From: Poa pratensis
Taxonomy: Eukaryota; Streptophyta; Magnoliopsida; Poales; Poaceae
Length of the DNA: 64,000 nucleotides
Assembly (NCBI GenBank): GCA_947311845.1
Contig: CAMZMU010000041.1
Span: forward strand, 136,118,542-136,182,541
Direction: 5' to 3'
Part shown: positions 31,073 to 43,194 of the stretch, one piece after another
Numbering within the stretch: position 1 is the stretch's first letter
How the letters are laid out: every line of letters starts with the position of its first letter
Notes under the pieces: model-generated
Seen by the model: the letters and a program-made list of their open reading frames with translations, nothing else
Databases searched by the model: none
Told to the model about the DNA's origin: nothing
Position numbers and translations under genes: made by a program

Positions 31073-34000
31073 CTAGGACACAAAACCTGATGAACTCCTG
31101 CAATCATCGACCTGAGCTGCAGGGACGTAGACGACATCGATGAGCGAGCTGCGGGTTCGCCCGTAGAAGAAGTACACGAGAACGCCTATAAGCAGCCATA
31201 TGCTGACTCTCAACCACGTGTCTCCGCTGAAAAAAACAATGCAGATGATTATTCCGGATAAATAGCGGGAAAAACGGAGCGAAATAAGCATCTAATTATG
31301 TGTGTAAAATGGATCCTTTGGAACAGGACTAACCCGAGGTTTATCAACAGATAGGTGTTAATGAGGATACACAGGACAGGTAGAAATGGAACGAATGGGC
31401 ATGTGAATCCTGCAGCGAAGACATCAGAAAAGTATATTATTCAGCTTATTTTTATTTATATCTTGCAATCTTCTTCGACCAAACGAAATAAAAACAGCAG
31501 ATTAAAAAAGACTAGTTTAATGTACCTCCAGCATGACCAAAAGAGTGTCTGCCATTATCTTGGTCGATGCAGCAGAGTACTCCAAGACCAGCTATAAGTA
31601 ACAGACCACCAATGAAGCAGCCAATGCAAAGTGGGAGACTGACAATAAGAAACAAGCATACATCTGTTAGAGCAATGAGTATATCTCTTTCAAACAACTA
31701 TATACGCATACTTACAAAGGTAGCCATGTGGCGGAAGCTGAAGATGTGAGGACCAGAACTCCTACACAAGCAGATCCTATGCTGAAAGTAGCTATATTTC
31801 GACGCTTCGTCTCATCCATCATGCCTAACGAAGGTACATTCCTTTTGGTTAGCTGAAGTTTACAAAATCACGATTTGTGGGGTAAATGGTACAACTAATT
31901 TAAATCTAAAGCAACCGTGTGCACATTACCTGTACATTGCTTCTTCTCGAGAAGAGGGTCCTTCATTGGTTCTATCACAATCAGATCCTTTATTTGAGAT
32001 GTGTAGCAGATCTCATCTCCAAGTGAATCCCTACCCTTTTCCTCGTCATGTTCTTGGTTCGAATGGGATGATTCTCGCAGAGATGGTGACAGAGGGACCT
32101 CATCTGGAGGAACATATCTGAGTATCAAGATCGATACTGCAACTATGGTGAACACAAGGAGTGTGCCTACACTGACCTGTAACACTCAAGCAGTTAGTTC
32201 TCTCTTCATGTCAAATCTATGATCTGCTTACATGCATGCATATATTCTTGCAGAGTGCACCTATTATTTATTTTTTGTAGAAGGACATCAAAATATGCAA
32301 AACACAATGGCTTGATGTTTTCTTACCATTCCTGCCAACTGGGAAACATCCATGACAAAAGCCAGAGAAGCAGCACATATGCCAGACATAATTGTGCCTT
32401 TCACAGGTACTTGTGTCTGCTTGTTAACATCAGAGAAGAAAGATGGCAACAGTCCATCTCGTGCCATGGCCATCAGTATTCTGGGCTGTGAGAAATAAAA
32501 CTCACATACTTTAGCAACTATTTAGAAATATTCGGCTTCCACTAGCTAAGGCTAGGTTCATCTATGTACTCGGGAATAGTAGCTGCCCTTAGACTGACAA
32601 CTCTATATTAACTAAATGTTACAGGGTAGACTGCTGAATCCACGAGGGTAAAGTCTAAACAAATATAATAATTTAAGATATTTAAGATTATCAGGAGTTT
32701 GAGTCACACATCAAATGATGTGTTTGTATACCTGTGGAAGAAGTGAGCCCATTAAGGTTGAACACAGTACAAGAACAGCACCACTTGTCACAACATACCT
32801 AAAATATGTAAAAAGAAGACAGTAAATAATTCAGCCAGAAGCACATTAGAAGACCATTGAAGTTAACGGGATAAACAAAACGGAAGATGAGCCCTTACAT
32901 TGCCCACTGCATTCCATGTTTTGCAAAGGCAGATGAAATAGGTGTATCTGGATCCATAGCGGAATATGGTACAATCCCAACAATAACAACGGAGACCATC
33001 ATGTACAACATACAGCAAATAGACAATGCTGCTCCTATTCCCAGAGGTAGATCTCGTTGTGGATTCTTTACCTGCAGAGGTTGGAAAAAAAATCAATAAC
33101 TCCATAAAGGAAGTGGACAAAGTTATTAGGACCTTCCTTACCTCCTCAGCAGTACTAGCTACTGTATCGAAGCCTATGTATGCAAAGAAAACAGTTGCTG
33201 ATCCAGCAAGCACTCCATTGACTCCATATGGAAAATACCTGAAAAAAATTGCTGTGTAATTTTACTAGCAATCAATCTGCAGGATGCAGAGTACCACATG
33301 TTTTTCAGGGTACCTACCCGCCAGTAACCTTATAACCATCCCATCCAATCTGGAAGCCAATATAACAACCAGCTACAATCACAAATAGCATCACACAAGC
33401 ATTCAGAGTTGTTACAATTCCTTGTACAAATGAGCTCTGCAAGAAATTCGAATAGAACAATCATTAATAGTCTTATATTTGGGTAAAATGATTTCAACTT
33501 ATGACCTGAGCAAAGTGCTAACCTCTTTTATCCCCAGGCACAACAAAACAGAGACAACTAAAACAAGTGCAGCAGCACAGGGATCGACAATAACATCAAA
33601 CCATGGAAGTTGATGTCGTGCTAAAATCCACGGCAAGCTATCTGGTCCTCCAAAAAACAAGGCCTGAAAAGAGAAATTAAGTTTATAAAATGAGGAATCT
33701 AGCAGAGCGAGCATGGATCAAAATTCCACCGACCAAGCTCTACGCAAGACAGGTCACACTTACTAAATTGGGGGATATGCCACGGGCAACAGCAGATCCG
33801 CCAATAGTGTATTCCAGTACTAAAGCCCAGCCAATCAACCAGGCAACACTAGATATATACAATATGTGAACCATGTTAGATCATTCTAGCCATCTGTTTG
33901 TAGGATTTTAAGTGTAACACAGTAACAAAATTTCCTCTATAAAGAATGCATTCTATGGTACTGGGTCAGTAATTTACCCCTCGCCAATGCAGACATATGT

Positions 34001-35063
34001 ATAATGATAGGCGCTTCCAGCAGAGGAGCAACGGCTAGCAAGCTCAGCATAACAGAATGCAGAAAGTGCAGCAGCTATTCCAGCTATCAGAAATGAAACT
34101 GCCAATGCTGGACCAGTGTGCTCCCTAGCAACTGTTCCCACAAGAACATACACTCCAGCTCCAATTGTTGAACCAACCCCTGGTAGATAAGGCAAGGGTT
34201 CATCAGCATCAAAATTTAAAACAACTACTAATTTACTGCACAAAACATGATAGTATCAAAATCACAGGATGACAGCAACCACCTTTGAGTGGACAACCAA
34301 CAACAACCTCTTATTGTTTTTTAACATCTATTGATTTAAACAACAACTTTTTAGCAAAATTTAAACAACTACTTAACAAGTACAGGAAAAACAACTACCA
34401 AAAATAGAACTTCTGCCACACATAAATTCAGTTGATATTCATCTAAACGTCTGTCACAAGCAAAAGAATATTAATGCAAGCATCCAAAAAATAAATGTAG
34501 TACCTGCTTCATTTTCTATTTATATACAAAAGAGAAAATAAAAGGAGTGCCAAAGTACCATGGCAAGATTGTTCCTTACTATTGTTATTTTTTTCTCAGA
34601 AAAAGGAACAATAAAAAATTGCCACCTAAATTCTCAAGTTTTGTATAGGCCTATGCCAAAGTAAAAAACATTTTAAACTGTAAATAAGCACAACGAACAA
34701 ATCTAGCAGCTCCATTGATCCAAGACCCGTGAATTTGACAACATTCACCATAAACTTAACTAATTCCAGCACGAAACTTGTAGTACCACTGAAGTTCCGC
34801 TGTACCCAAAACCACACAAAAAATGCTTCACTTTCCTATTGCAGAATTAAGGAAGCTGGAATTCAGAAATTTTCACAGAAGGGCGGACACGAAAAAACAA
34901 TAACAGCGGAAGAGGAAGACACGGCCGCACCAATCGCAATTAACTCCAGGACATTGAGCTCCTTGGCGAGCTGCTGCCCCTCGGCGCGGACCCTATCGGA
35001 ATCGACCGGCTTCCGGCGCATCAGGCTCCGCAACCCCCCGCCGCCGCCGCCCTCCAATGCCAT
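31073..35063 (-). CDS. CAT2: Cationic amino acid transporter (CAT2/CAT4-type, vacuolar)
   Basis: Fourteen exons on the minus strand: 34931-35063, 33978-34179, 33764-33848, 33523-33663, 33318-33436, 33142-33238, 32899-33071, 32732-32798, 32327-32485, 31930-32176, 31716-31824, 31526-31638, 31334-31409, 31073-31226. All have GT-AG borders and compatible phases, giving 1875 nt and 624 residues. The N terminus ([20 protein letters not shown]) is followed by the APC-superfamily start ([40 protein letters not shown]) and [20 protein letters not shown], typical of plant CATs. A hydrophilic loop lies at about residues 430-480 and there are about 14 membrane helices. The family carries Lys, Arg and other amino acids; this subgroup is mostly tonoplast. 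Copy number between CAT2, 3 and 4 orthologues is not decided here. It looks intact. Confidence 0.93.
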
Positions 35064-35227
35064 CTAGATTGCTGAAAACCCCCCAAGTAATCTGGTTCCG
35101 ATCACACGGCGGATAAGGGCATCGGGTTACGCGGAGATTGGACGGCGAGGCGAGGGGGAGAAAGCGACGGAAGTAGTAGAGATGGAGAGGGAGCAGGACA
35201 GCTTCGTGTTCTTTTCTCTCTCGGAAG
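35064..35227 (-). promoter_or_regulatory. Transporter 5' UTR and proximal promoter region
   Basis: GC-rich DNA directly upstream of the ATG at 35063 with purine- and pyrimidine-rich stretches (TTTTCTCTCTCGG on the plus strand). No certain TATA box was assigned. Confidence 0.4.
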
Positions 35228-36348
35228 GAAAGAGAGTCGAGGAGAGGAGTTCTTATAGTGATCCGCGTCTAGAGGTTTTTACTTCTAGGATTGCGATTTA
35301 TGCGAGTCAAGAACTGAGATTCAGTCGCCTGATTCGACTGGGCCTCGAGATTCTTGGATTCTATTATTGCGGAATATATTTACTTTTGGGCGTAAATAAA
35401 ATAGGAAAAGGTAGAAAAGTGATATACAAAAGTCGTGCTTTCTTACTTAAACACTAGTAGAATAGAAGTTTCTTCTCCCCTCCAATTTGAAGCCTCATTT
35501 TGAATTTACATAAAAGGATATGTAGATAGTTTTTTTTAGGATTTTGTATTTAAGTTGCAAGATATAATTTATCTTGGTCATAATTCTAAGCATTTGAAGA
35601 AGATCCCATTCATCATCCTCGCCTCGCTCCAAACATAAGTTGGAGAGTGAAACGTACATTGAAATTTTGAAAGCTGCATATTTTTCGTATTGCAATTTGA
35701 GGCTCACTATGAGCATCTGTAATTGGACCCACGGACACACCGAACAGTGACCGGACAAAAACATTACACCCAACCAAACCCCTCAACTTAGGTCAAACGT
35801 TTGGATTTTCCGACATCTCTCAAATACGGTCCATATGTGGAGAAGATATGGGACGGTTCGGACACGTCCATACGCGCCTGCCACGTCGGACCGGCCCAGA
35901 ATGCCCCCCCCCCCCCCCCCCCCCCCCAACACCAATATACACCCACTCCTCACCGTGGACCAAACCCTAACATTATGGTCCGCTCCACCCACACACACTC
36001 TCCACTCCAGCCACCCACCCATCCCTCCAAAATGTCTAGCTCCAATGATGTCGACTGGGAGGGGCTCGAGGCCTAGGGTTCACACTGGTCACATGATCTT
36101 GAAAGTACCGTCTTGCCTTCTATTCGTTGTGAAACTATTATTGGTGCTACCACTATTTGGCAGTAGTACTACTGGACAACGCAGTCCACGTTTATGAGTT
36201 TATCTATCACGTGATGATCTTGACATATGCATCAAGAATGTATCGCACCACCATACATGGCATCAAGAAGAACGGAGTCGGGCTATGATCGCTCAGCAGG
36301 GTCGTAGTTGCATCTCAAACCCTCGAGTTTAAGGAGTAGAGATTTCTT
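35228..36348. other. Intergenic DNA with a 24-bp poly(C) run
   Basis: No gene recognised. A pure run of 24 C lies at 35904-35927. Flanking sequence (CCACGTCGGACCGGCC, CACTCTCCACTCC) looks transposon-like but I found no paired ends. Confidence 0.45.
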
Positions 36349-36680
36349 GCTCCTGGACTCCCGTGATCCCTTTACATATAAAAAATAAAAATCATATTTA
36401 TAAGTTTGAAAAAATTCTGGAAAAAATCCTGCGTGTTTTCAATGGTATGTCCCACAAACGTGCAAAATCTCGATTTGAAATATTTTATATTCTCTCTATA
36501 CAAAAATGATAAATGTGTGGATCTAAATGTACATACTTTCAAATCTCCAAAAATATACAAGATTTGTTATTTTTTATGTAGCCCAGAATATTAGCAACAT
36601 GCATGATTTTTCAGATCCTTTTACTACTTAAAATATGTTTTTTTGAAATTTTAACCAGAGGGGGCACGGGAGCTCGGGAG
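36349..36680. mobile_element. Candidate small DNA transposon with imperfect TIRs
   Basis: CTCCTGGACTCCCGTGATCCC at the left and, inverted, CTCCCGAGCTCCCGTGCCCCC at the right could be imperfect terminal repeats around a 330-bp AT-rich interior. No target-site duplication is clear, so the call is tentative. Confidence 0.3.
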
Positions 36681-36779
36681 GAAAAAAAAGAGTATTCCGG
36701 AGGTTAAGCTCATACAGTACGTATCGTATCTCGCGGACGTACTAGCATTTCGGACTCCGAGAGCAGAAACCACACGCCA

Positions 36780-37197
36780 CGGCAGCATAATGAAGAAGCA
36801 AAACAAATCCGTCCCGCCTCCTCTCCATGTGCTACCATCTGCGGGCGCATCCAATGCTTGGTCGCGCGTTCCGTCTCCATACGGCTCGTCATCCATTTTC
36901 GTTGGTCCAAAATTCAGATCCCGCAGGGAACCACAATCATCTATCGGAGATTCTAAAACAAAAGGGACCAAATATTGGTACTCTCACTTCAGACGGCTGT
37001 CACAAAGGGCAACAGTTCTCTATCAAAGCAGCAAATCAGCTCACAACAGACAAGTTTAAGGCAAATCAGAATCCAAGTATCAGCAACATCAATCAAATAA
37101 ATGACAAAGAGTTGAGTAACAAGGAAATATTGAAGGAAACCACTGTAATCGAAGAACAGGCATGGGCGCCAGCCTTTAAGGCACCACGGGCGCCATG
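36780..37197 (+). pseudogene. LINE ORF1 remnant
   Basis: A Lys/Asn-rich reading of about 120 residues ends KETTVIEEQAWAPAFKAP and stops next to the ORF2 start (ATG 37195), the usual tight ORF1-ORF2 arrangement. The start seems frameshifted. Without the expected RNA-binding motif visible, this rests on position. Confidence 0.5.
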
Positions 37198-39407
37198 AGT
37201 CTTATCAGTTGGAACTGTCAAGGTGCTGGCAAGAGCCTTGACAGTAACAAGATGACTTATCTTGCCTGTTTGATTCACTCTACTAATGCCAAGAAGGTCG
37301 CTCTAGAGGTTTATGGCTTATGTGGGACAGTGATATAGACTTGAAGATTATCAAGGCCTCCTCCAACTTTATTTTAGTCTCCCTTGTTAATGCTTCAACT
37401 AAAGAAGCATTTAATTTAGTTTGCATGTATGGAGATCCCAGTCATAATAAAACTATAAATTACTGGGAACAAATCTACTCTTTTGTAAGGAATAGTTATG
37501 GTAAACCAGTGCTTTGTATGGGAGACTTAAATGAACTTATGTATTCGGAAGAAAAAAGTGATGCAACTCGAGTAAATCAATCTAGAATGAACTTATTTTG
37601 TTCTCTTGTTAAAAATTGTGGTCTTTTTGACCTGGGATATAATGGTCCTGCTTATACTTGGTGCAATAAGAGATATTCTTCTAAACCTCTATATGAAAGG
37701 CTTGACAGGTTTTTGGCTAATGCAGAGTGGAGTAATTTATTTCCAAATGCTAATATCTACAACCTTCCAATTCTGCAAGGTGACCATGTCCCTGTTCTAG
37801 CTATGCTACATTCAAAATTTAAGAAGCCCACTTATCATTTTAAATTTGAGAATTGGTGGCTTCTTGAGAATGATTTTCAGGATACAGCAAAGAAAGCTTG
37901 GAAGGAATCTCAGGATCAAAGCTTTAATTCCAGAACCAAGCATTTAGCAGGAGCACTAAAAAAATGGAAGATAAAGAAGAAACCTCTTCAACACCAACTC
38001 AATGAACTAGAAGGAAAGATCAAGGAAATTCAAGAGAAGCCGATACAAGATCAGGACCACAATGAAGAAGAGAAGTTAGTAACTGCCTATGATCAAACAT
38101 TGACTAGACTTACAGAATATTACAAGCAAAGAGCAAAGAAGCATTGGGATACACAAGGAGACAGAAATACAAGATACTTCCATACATCTGTCTTAAAGAG
38201 AAGAAGAAAAAACAGAATTGTCTCCATCAACAACCCTCAAGGTCAAATAACTTTAAACCCTGAAGAAATAGCCGACTGTTTTGTTAACTATTTCAAGAAT
38301 ATTTTCTCCTCTTCTTCCACAAATGTCAATTTAGAGCAAAATGCTTTTATACCTCAAACAGATATTATACAAGATGACTATACCAATTCTATCCCGGATG
38401 AAGAAGAGGTGTGGAACATATTTAAAGGCATGAGAAATGATGCTTCTCCAGGACCAGATGGTTTCAATGCAGCGTTCTACAAAGCGGCTTGGAAATGGAT
38501 AGGAAAAGACGTCACAGAACTGGTAAAAAATTTCTATCAAACTGGCTATATTTCTCAGCAGTTAAATGAAACCAGTATAGCTCTTATTCCAAAGAAATTA
38601 CATTGCTCCCAGCCGCAGGATTTCAGACCCATCAGTCTTTGCAATGTTATTTACAAAATCATAGCTAAATCCCTAGCCAACAGAATTAAGCCTCATCTCC
38701 CTAATAAAATTGTTGATACTCAGCAAGCTTTTATAGAGGGGAGAAGAATTGCCAACAATGTTATCTTGGCTCAAGAAATAACACACTCTTTCTCTTTATC
38801 CTCATGGAAGCAAAAGGCATTCATGATAAAAATTGATTTAGCAAAGGCCTTTGACAGACTAGAATGGAGCTTCATTGTGAAAGCTTTAAAAAAGCAAGGT
38901 TTCAGAGACCACTTCATAAGCCTTATTAAAGCCTGCATATCAAATTCTAATTTCTCAGTTATTATCAATGGCAACTACCATGGGAAATTCAAAAGTCAAA
39001 GAGGAATAAGGCAGGGATGCCCCTTGTCACCTTATCTTTTCCTAATTGCCATTAATGAGCTAGCCGTGCAATTGCAAGAAGAACTAGAGAAGAAAAACAT
39101 TCAAGGCGTAAATCTGGGTCCAAATAGTCCCTCTATCTATTCCTTAATGTTTGCTGATGACCTTTTAGTCTGTGGACAAGAAAATTATAATGAAGCATTA
39201 ATTATTTCGAATACCATCAACCTTTTCTGTAAGTTTTCTGGACAAATTCCAAATTGGTCTAAATCCTCCATACTTTTTAGTAAACATATTGCAGAGGATC
39301 AGAAAACTTTAATAAAAAAAATTCAAAGTGGAGGATATGAACAATCAATCAATCCATCTAGGGCATCCCCTAATCCTTCCAGCAAAGAACATGTCTCAAG
39401 CTTATGA
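37195..39407 (+). pseudogene. LINE ORF2: endonuclease and reverse transcriptase
   Basis: Begins MSLISWNCQGAG (endonuclease start), loses the following segment including the catalytic ETK region by a deletion near 37296, and resumes SRGLWLMWDSDIDLK in another frame. From 37320 the frame is open for 695 residues: MGDLNELMYSEEK, YTWCNKR, LDRFLANAEWSNLF, then RT with [60 protein letters not shown] and the catalytic FADDLLVCG. It is broken at a run of A near 39318, where the continuing frame (39328 onward) takes over. Confidence 0.9.
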
Positions 39408-41331
39408 TTTTGTCATTCAAAAATTCAGATCCAAGTTAAGCAACTACAAAGCCAATAAACTATCACATGCAGGCAGGCTCACTCTCATTAAATCTGTACT
39501 TTCATCGCTTCCTATATATTATATGTCCAATATCCTCCTCTCCAAGAAGATGTTGTCAAAGATGAACGCTATTATTAGAGATTTCTGGTGGACAGGCATT
39601 CAACAAGATGCTAAGCATAAACCAATTTATTTCAAAGCCTGGTCAGAGATTTGCAAATCTAAGAAAGAAGGAGGATTAGGTATCAGAAACTTAGAAGCGG
39701 TTAATAAAGCACTGATTCTCACAGCAGCTTGGAATATAGTTACCCATCCTGAAAGTACCACTTCTAGCATTCTCAAGTCAAAATATTTCCATAATACTTC
39801 TTTTTGGAGAGCTAATCCGAAAATCCCTAAATCAGCTTTTTGGGCATCAATTCTCAAAGTCAAAGATCATCTAGCAGAAGCGATCACTTATCATTTTGCT
39901 AAAGGAAACACAAATATTTGGTCTGAACCTTGGTGTCCATTCTGGAAGGATATTCATTCTCACCTCAACATTCAAGATAGAAGCTTCAAGTATCCAAGTA
40001 CGGTATCTGATCTGTGGATGCCCAACACAAAAACTTGGAATATCCCATTACTCACCTTGTTGTTTGTAGCCCAAAATGCAAAGTTGGTGGAAGATATCCC
40101 AATTAGCAAAGACAATGAAGATGACTTGCTGATCTGGAAATACACATCATCTGGGAAATGCACATCAAAAAGTGCATATCAATTTTTCAATCCATCTTTC
40201 TATGGGCACAATGCTGGATCAAATCAATCTTTAACACCACAGTTGAGAACTATTCTGCAGGAGATATGGAAATGTGGTAACATTCCTCCCAGAGTTCAGG
40301 TTTTTGGATGGAGACTTATGAGAGGTGCTTTAGCAACTGGCTTGAGAACTTCGCTTAGATCTAAAAACATAGATCCAAATTGCAGGAGATGTGGAAAAAT
40401 AGAGGATGACTTTCATCTATTCTTTGACTGTCAATTTGCTCAAGCTATATGGTTTGCCTCTCCCTTAGGATTAAGAGTTGAAAGTCTTCATCATTTAGGA
40501 AAAACTCAACTTCAAGATATCATATACTTTATTCTATACTCCATCAAAAACAGCAATATTCTGCAAACCGTACTTTGCATACTCTGGTGTATCTGGAAAG
40601 CCAGAAATGATCTTCTTTTTAACAGGAGCAATACCAGTCCTTTACAAGTGTTATACAAAGCTAAAGCACTTCAGCAAGAAACAGAAATCACAAACAAAGT
40701 ATCTATGAATCTTTTAGAGGAAAAAGATAGCAGGGAGCGAAAGGTCCATCTGACTGAACAAAATGGGAATTACAATAGTGAAGGGCCAAGAATTTACACA
40801 GACGCAGCTTTTAAATGCAAGACACCTGTAAATGTAGATCTTCTTCTCAAAGAAAGAACAGGAAGTGGTATCTACATTGATTGGGAGAAAGGAGATCATA
40901 AGGCAATCTATATTCAGGCAGCTTCCTTTGCAAACTCAGCCTTGCAAGCAGAGGCTCAAGCTTTAGAAATAGCAGCTATTATTGGAAAATCCTTGAATAT
41001 CCACAATCCAATCTTCCTGACAGATAGTTTAATCCTGGTGCAAGCAATTCAAAATAAAGATCCTACGAATCATCCAGGGCATTGGATAATAAGGCCTAAC
41101 ATTCATCAGTTCTTCAACCAAGTACAAGATATTCAAGTCAACGTCTTCAAGATCAAAAGAGAAATAAATAGAATAGCTCATGATCAAGCTCAATTAGCTG
41201 CTAAATCCCAAGTTTTAGATGAGTGTACTTATAGTTGTAAAAAGCATCCTTCTAATCAATGCCCTGTAATTGCTGTTATCAGCAACCTAAATGTGCATCC
41301 TAGCACATTAATCTCTGTAATATGTCAATGA
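39328..41331 (+). CDS. LINE ORF2 C-terminal part: RT thumb, zf-RVT, RNase H
   Basis: A 667-residue open frame. It contains FRSKLSNYKANKLSHAGRLT, KEGGLGIRNLEAVNKALILT, the zf-RVT region (VQVFGWRLMRGALATGLRT, CRRCGKIEDDFHLFFDC) and a C-terminal RNase H with RIYTDAAFK (Asp), LQAEAQALEIAA (Glu) and LTDSLILVQAIQ (Asp). It is a continuation of the RT frame upstream, separated by a single-base change in a homopolymer. The protein would need that upstream part to work. Confidence 0.88.
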   Translation: MEDMNNQSIHLGHPLILPAKNMSQAYDFVIQKFRSKLSNYKANKLSHAGRLTLIKSVLSSLPIYYMSNILLSKKMLSKMNAIIRDFWWTGIQQDAKHKPIYFKAWSEICKSKKEGGLGIRNLEAVNKALILTAAWNIVTHPESTTSSILKSKYFHNTSFWRANPKIPKSAFWASILKVKDHLAEAITYHFAKGNTNIWSEPWCPFWKDIHSHLNIQDRSFKYPSTVSDLWMPNTKTWNIPLLTLLFVAQNAKLVEDIPISKDNEDDLLIWKYTSSGKCTSKSAYQFFNPSFYGHNAGSNQSLTPQLRTILQEIWKCGNIPPRVQVFGWRLMRGALATGLRTSLRSKNIDPNCRRCGKIEDDFHLFFDCQFAQAIWFASPLGLRVESLHHLGKTQLQDIIYFILYSIKNSNILQTVLCILWCIWKARNDLLFNRSNTSPLQVLYKAKALQQETEITNKVSMNLLEEKDSRERKVHLTEQNGNYNSEGPRIYTDAAFKCKTPVNVDLLLKERTGSGIYIDWEKGDHKAIYIQAASFANSALQAEAQALEIAAIIGKSLNIHNPIFLTDSLILVQAIQNKDPTNHPGHWIIRPNIHQFFNQVQDIQVNVFKIKREINRIAHDQAQLAAKSQVLDECTYSCKKHPSNQCPVIAVISNLNVHPSTLISVICQ

Positions 41332-41379
41332 TTTCAATGAAATTATCTTTTTATGTCAAAAAAAAACGTAGGAATCGGT

Positions 41380-41668
41380 CGGATTGGATCGCCTGTGGCA
41401 AGATGGTTAGGAGGGTGGTTGTACCCCCAGCCCACCAGAGTTCAAACCCCAGGTTTGACGCTGGTGTTTCTCATTTAAGGCGGAATATTCTTCAGTGGGA
41501 GGCGACGTTCCCGTCGATAGCGAGGCGCCCGTGGTGACTTCGTCAATCTCAAGACTCGACCCGCCGACTCGGTCTCTCGGAGGTGCTCATAGGGGTAGGG
41601 CGTGCGTGCGTTCATAGGGGTGAGTGTGTGTGCGTGTATATGAGCGCTTGCGTTGTACTGGGTTTAGC
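41380..41668 (+). mobile_element. tRNA-derived SINE-like element, copy 2
   Basis: The head resembles a tRNA: an A-box-like TGGCAAGATGGTTAGG and a B-box GAGTTCAAACCCC about 35 bp apart, the internal RNA polymerase III promoter. The body (GTTTCTCATTTAAGGCGGAA, GTCGATAGCGAGG) and the GTGTGTGTGCGTG-rich 3' part end in a short A-run at 41669-41675. It abuts the poly(A) of the LINE, whose machinery may have mobilised it. The related copy is at 9395-9690. Confidence 0.75.
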
Positions 41669-41695
41669 AAAAAAAGATCGCGCATGCATGCCCGG

Positions 41696-42651
41696 TGTTG
41701 AAATATTAGGCATAATTTTTATGATTAATTTCAGAATATAAAGCATGATCGCAAGAGATACTAACATCTTAATCTAGAAAATACTAGACGTATTAATTAA
41801 CATGAACAGCAGCAAGACATCTACGAACACAGCCATCGGAACGTGACGAACGTACCGAACAATTGTAGATGAAGTAGTCGTTGGAGCAGCGACGGCAACA
41901 GCTTGAGCGGCGACGGTAGCAGCTCGAAGAAGACGACGTTGGAGACGAGTCGCCCGCGGACCCGGAGATCGTCCAGGAAGTCGAGCCGTGATGAAGAACT
42001 TGAAAGCAGTCGCGCGGGGCGCTTCCCAAAAACCTTATTCGCCCTCTCCCGTACAAGATCACAAGGACAAGTGGTTTCGGAGACCTGCTGTCCCGTTCGT
42101 CGGTGCACGCCGACGCACGGGATGGAGTAGACTACGGTGGCGACGCAAGGCACGAGATTGGCAAAACCTAGATTGGTTTGGGTGTGTGTGACGGCGCACG
42201 CCAATATATAGTGCGATTCGGGAAACCCTAACGGGTACAACGTGGACCGGCCACGTCAAACACGTTCGAGTCGGTGCAGCAGTCCATGATCCAGGAGCGA
42301 CCCGAACTGGCTAAGTTGTACGCGTACGCTAGCGACTCGATTTTCCTGAACAACAAAAATATAGGCATCGGCTCGGCTCATTCCCGCAACCCGCGTCGTG
42401 TCGTGACGAGACGGACGGACGGCGGCGGAGGAGGAGGAGGAGTGCGCGGGAGAGAGCCTTATGTTCTCAACTAGCACATCAAGTGTCACAACACTCCACC
42501 TTATAAGGTGGTGTTTGTCTCCTCCAACTAGCAATGTGGGACTAAACTTTAGCACCACATTGCACTTCCAAAATTCTGCCATGCACATGGGCCAATTTGA
42601 GATTTTGAGGAATTTCTTATTGGGCTGCCCAAATGGGCCCAAATTCTAACA
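41696..42651 (-). repeat. Copia B 3' LTR
   Basis: 956 bp, partner of 47152-48098. On the minus strand GATCTGGTAGGGGAT precedes it as the polypurine tract. Confidence 0.9.
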
Positions 42652-43194
42652 ATCCCCTACCAGATCTCAAATTCCCATTTAGAGATTTTGCCAAACCTCG
42701 TTTCTTGTTTATATACCAGTGTTTCAGCAGAGACTGTTAAGTTGAACTTTCGCCTAGAGCTTCAAGCTACATCTACCAGCAACTTGAACAATGGACGAAC
42801 CTTGAATTGCAAGTTTGGTGCCAATAGACTTCACTCAAAGTCATAACCAGTACGTGGCTGCCAGTAGCCTACCCCGCGGGTGGAGCATATGCGTCATACT
42901 CCCTGGTCTCTTCATGAGCTTACTAGAGATCACCCAAATCTCATAGACTGCGACGTTTAACAGTCGGACTCATATAGGTGTGTTCTTTCAAGGTCGCTCT
43001 GTAGGATAGCACATTTGCTACGAATAGCCAACAGAAACACATTAAGGCATATTGCCAACCTGCCTTACAGAATGTGAGAGTTATGCATCTTCCCACGGAG
43101 AGGGTTATAAAATAACTCTCCTCTGTTAAACCACTAGCTTGTTCTTCCCAGGTCCTAATTCACGGGATCTCCGATCACATAGGTTGGGTTACCA
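42652..43194 (-). other. Copia B spacer between pol and 3' LTR
   Basis: Non-coding DNA including the polypurine tract at about 42652-42665. No open frame of note. Confidence 0.65.

Larger units (their letters stand above)
36700..41366 (+). mobile_element. LINE, nearly full length, with poly(A)
   Basis: An L1-type element with an ORF1 remnant (about 36780-37197), ORF2 from the ATG at 37195, and an A9 tail at 41358-41366. Two defects separate it from an intact ORF2: an internal loss within the endonuclease near 37296 and a frameshift in an A-run near 39318. The LINE fragment at 4850-7270 is the same family. The exact 5' end and a target-site duplication were not found. Confidence 0.9.

Noticed and set aside
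34626..34817. Hydrophobic short frame within the transporter region
   Set aside because: Located in the first intron (34180-34930); the splice-consistent coding sequence skips it.
35904..35927. Poly(C) as telomere-related sequence
   Set aside because: Plant telomere repeat is CCCTAAA; a pure C run is not it.
41793..42240. Open frames with Ser/Arg runs
   Set aside because: Present in both Copia B LTRs (also 47247-47562), so LTR sequence and not genes.
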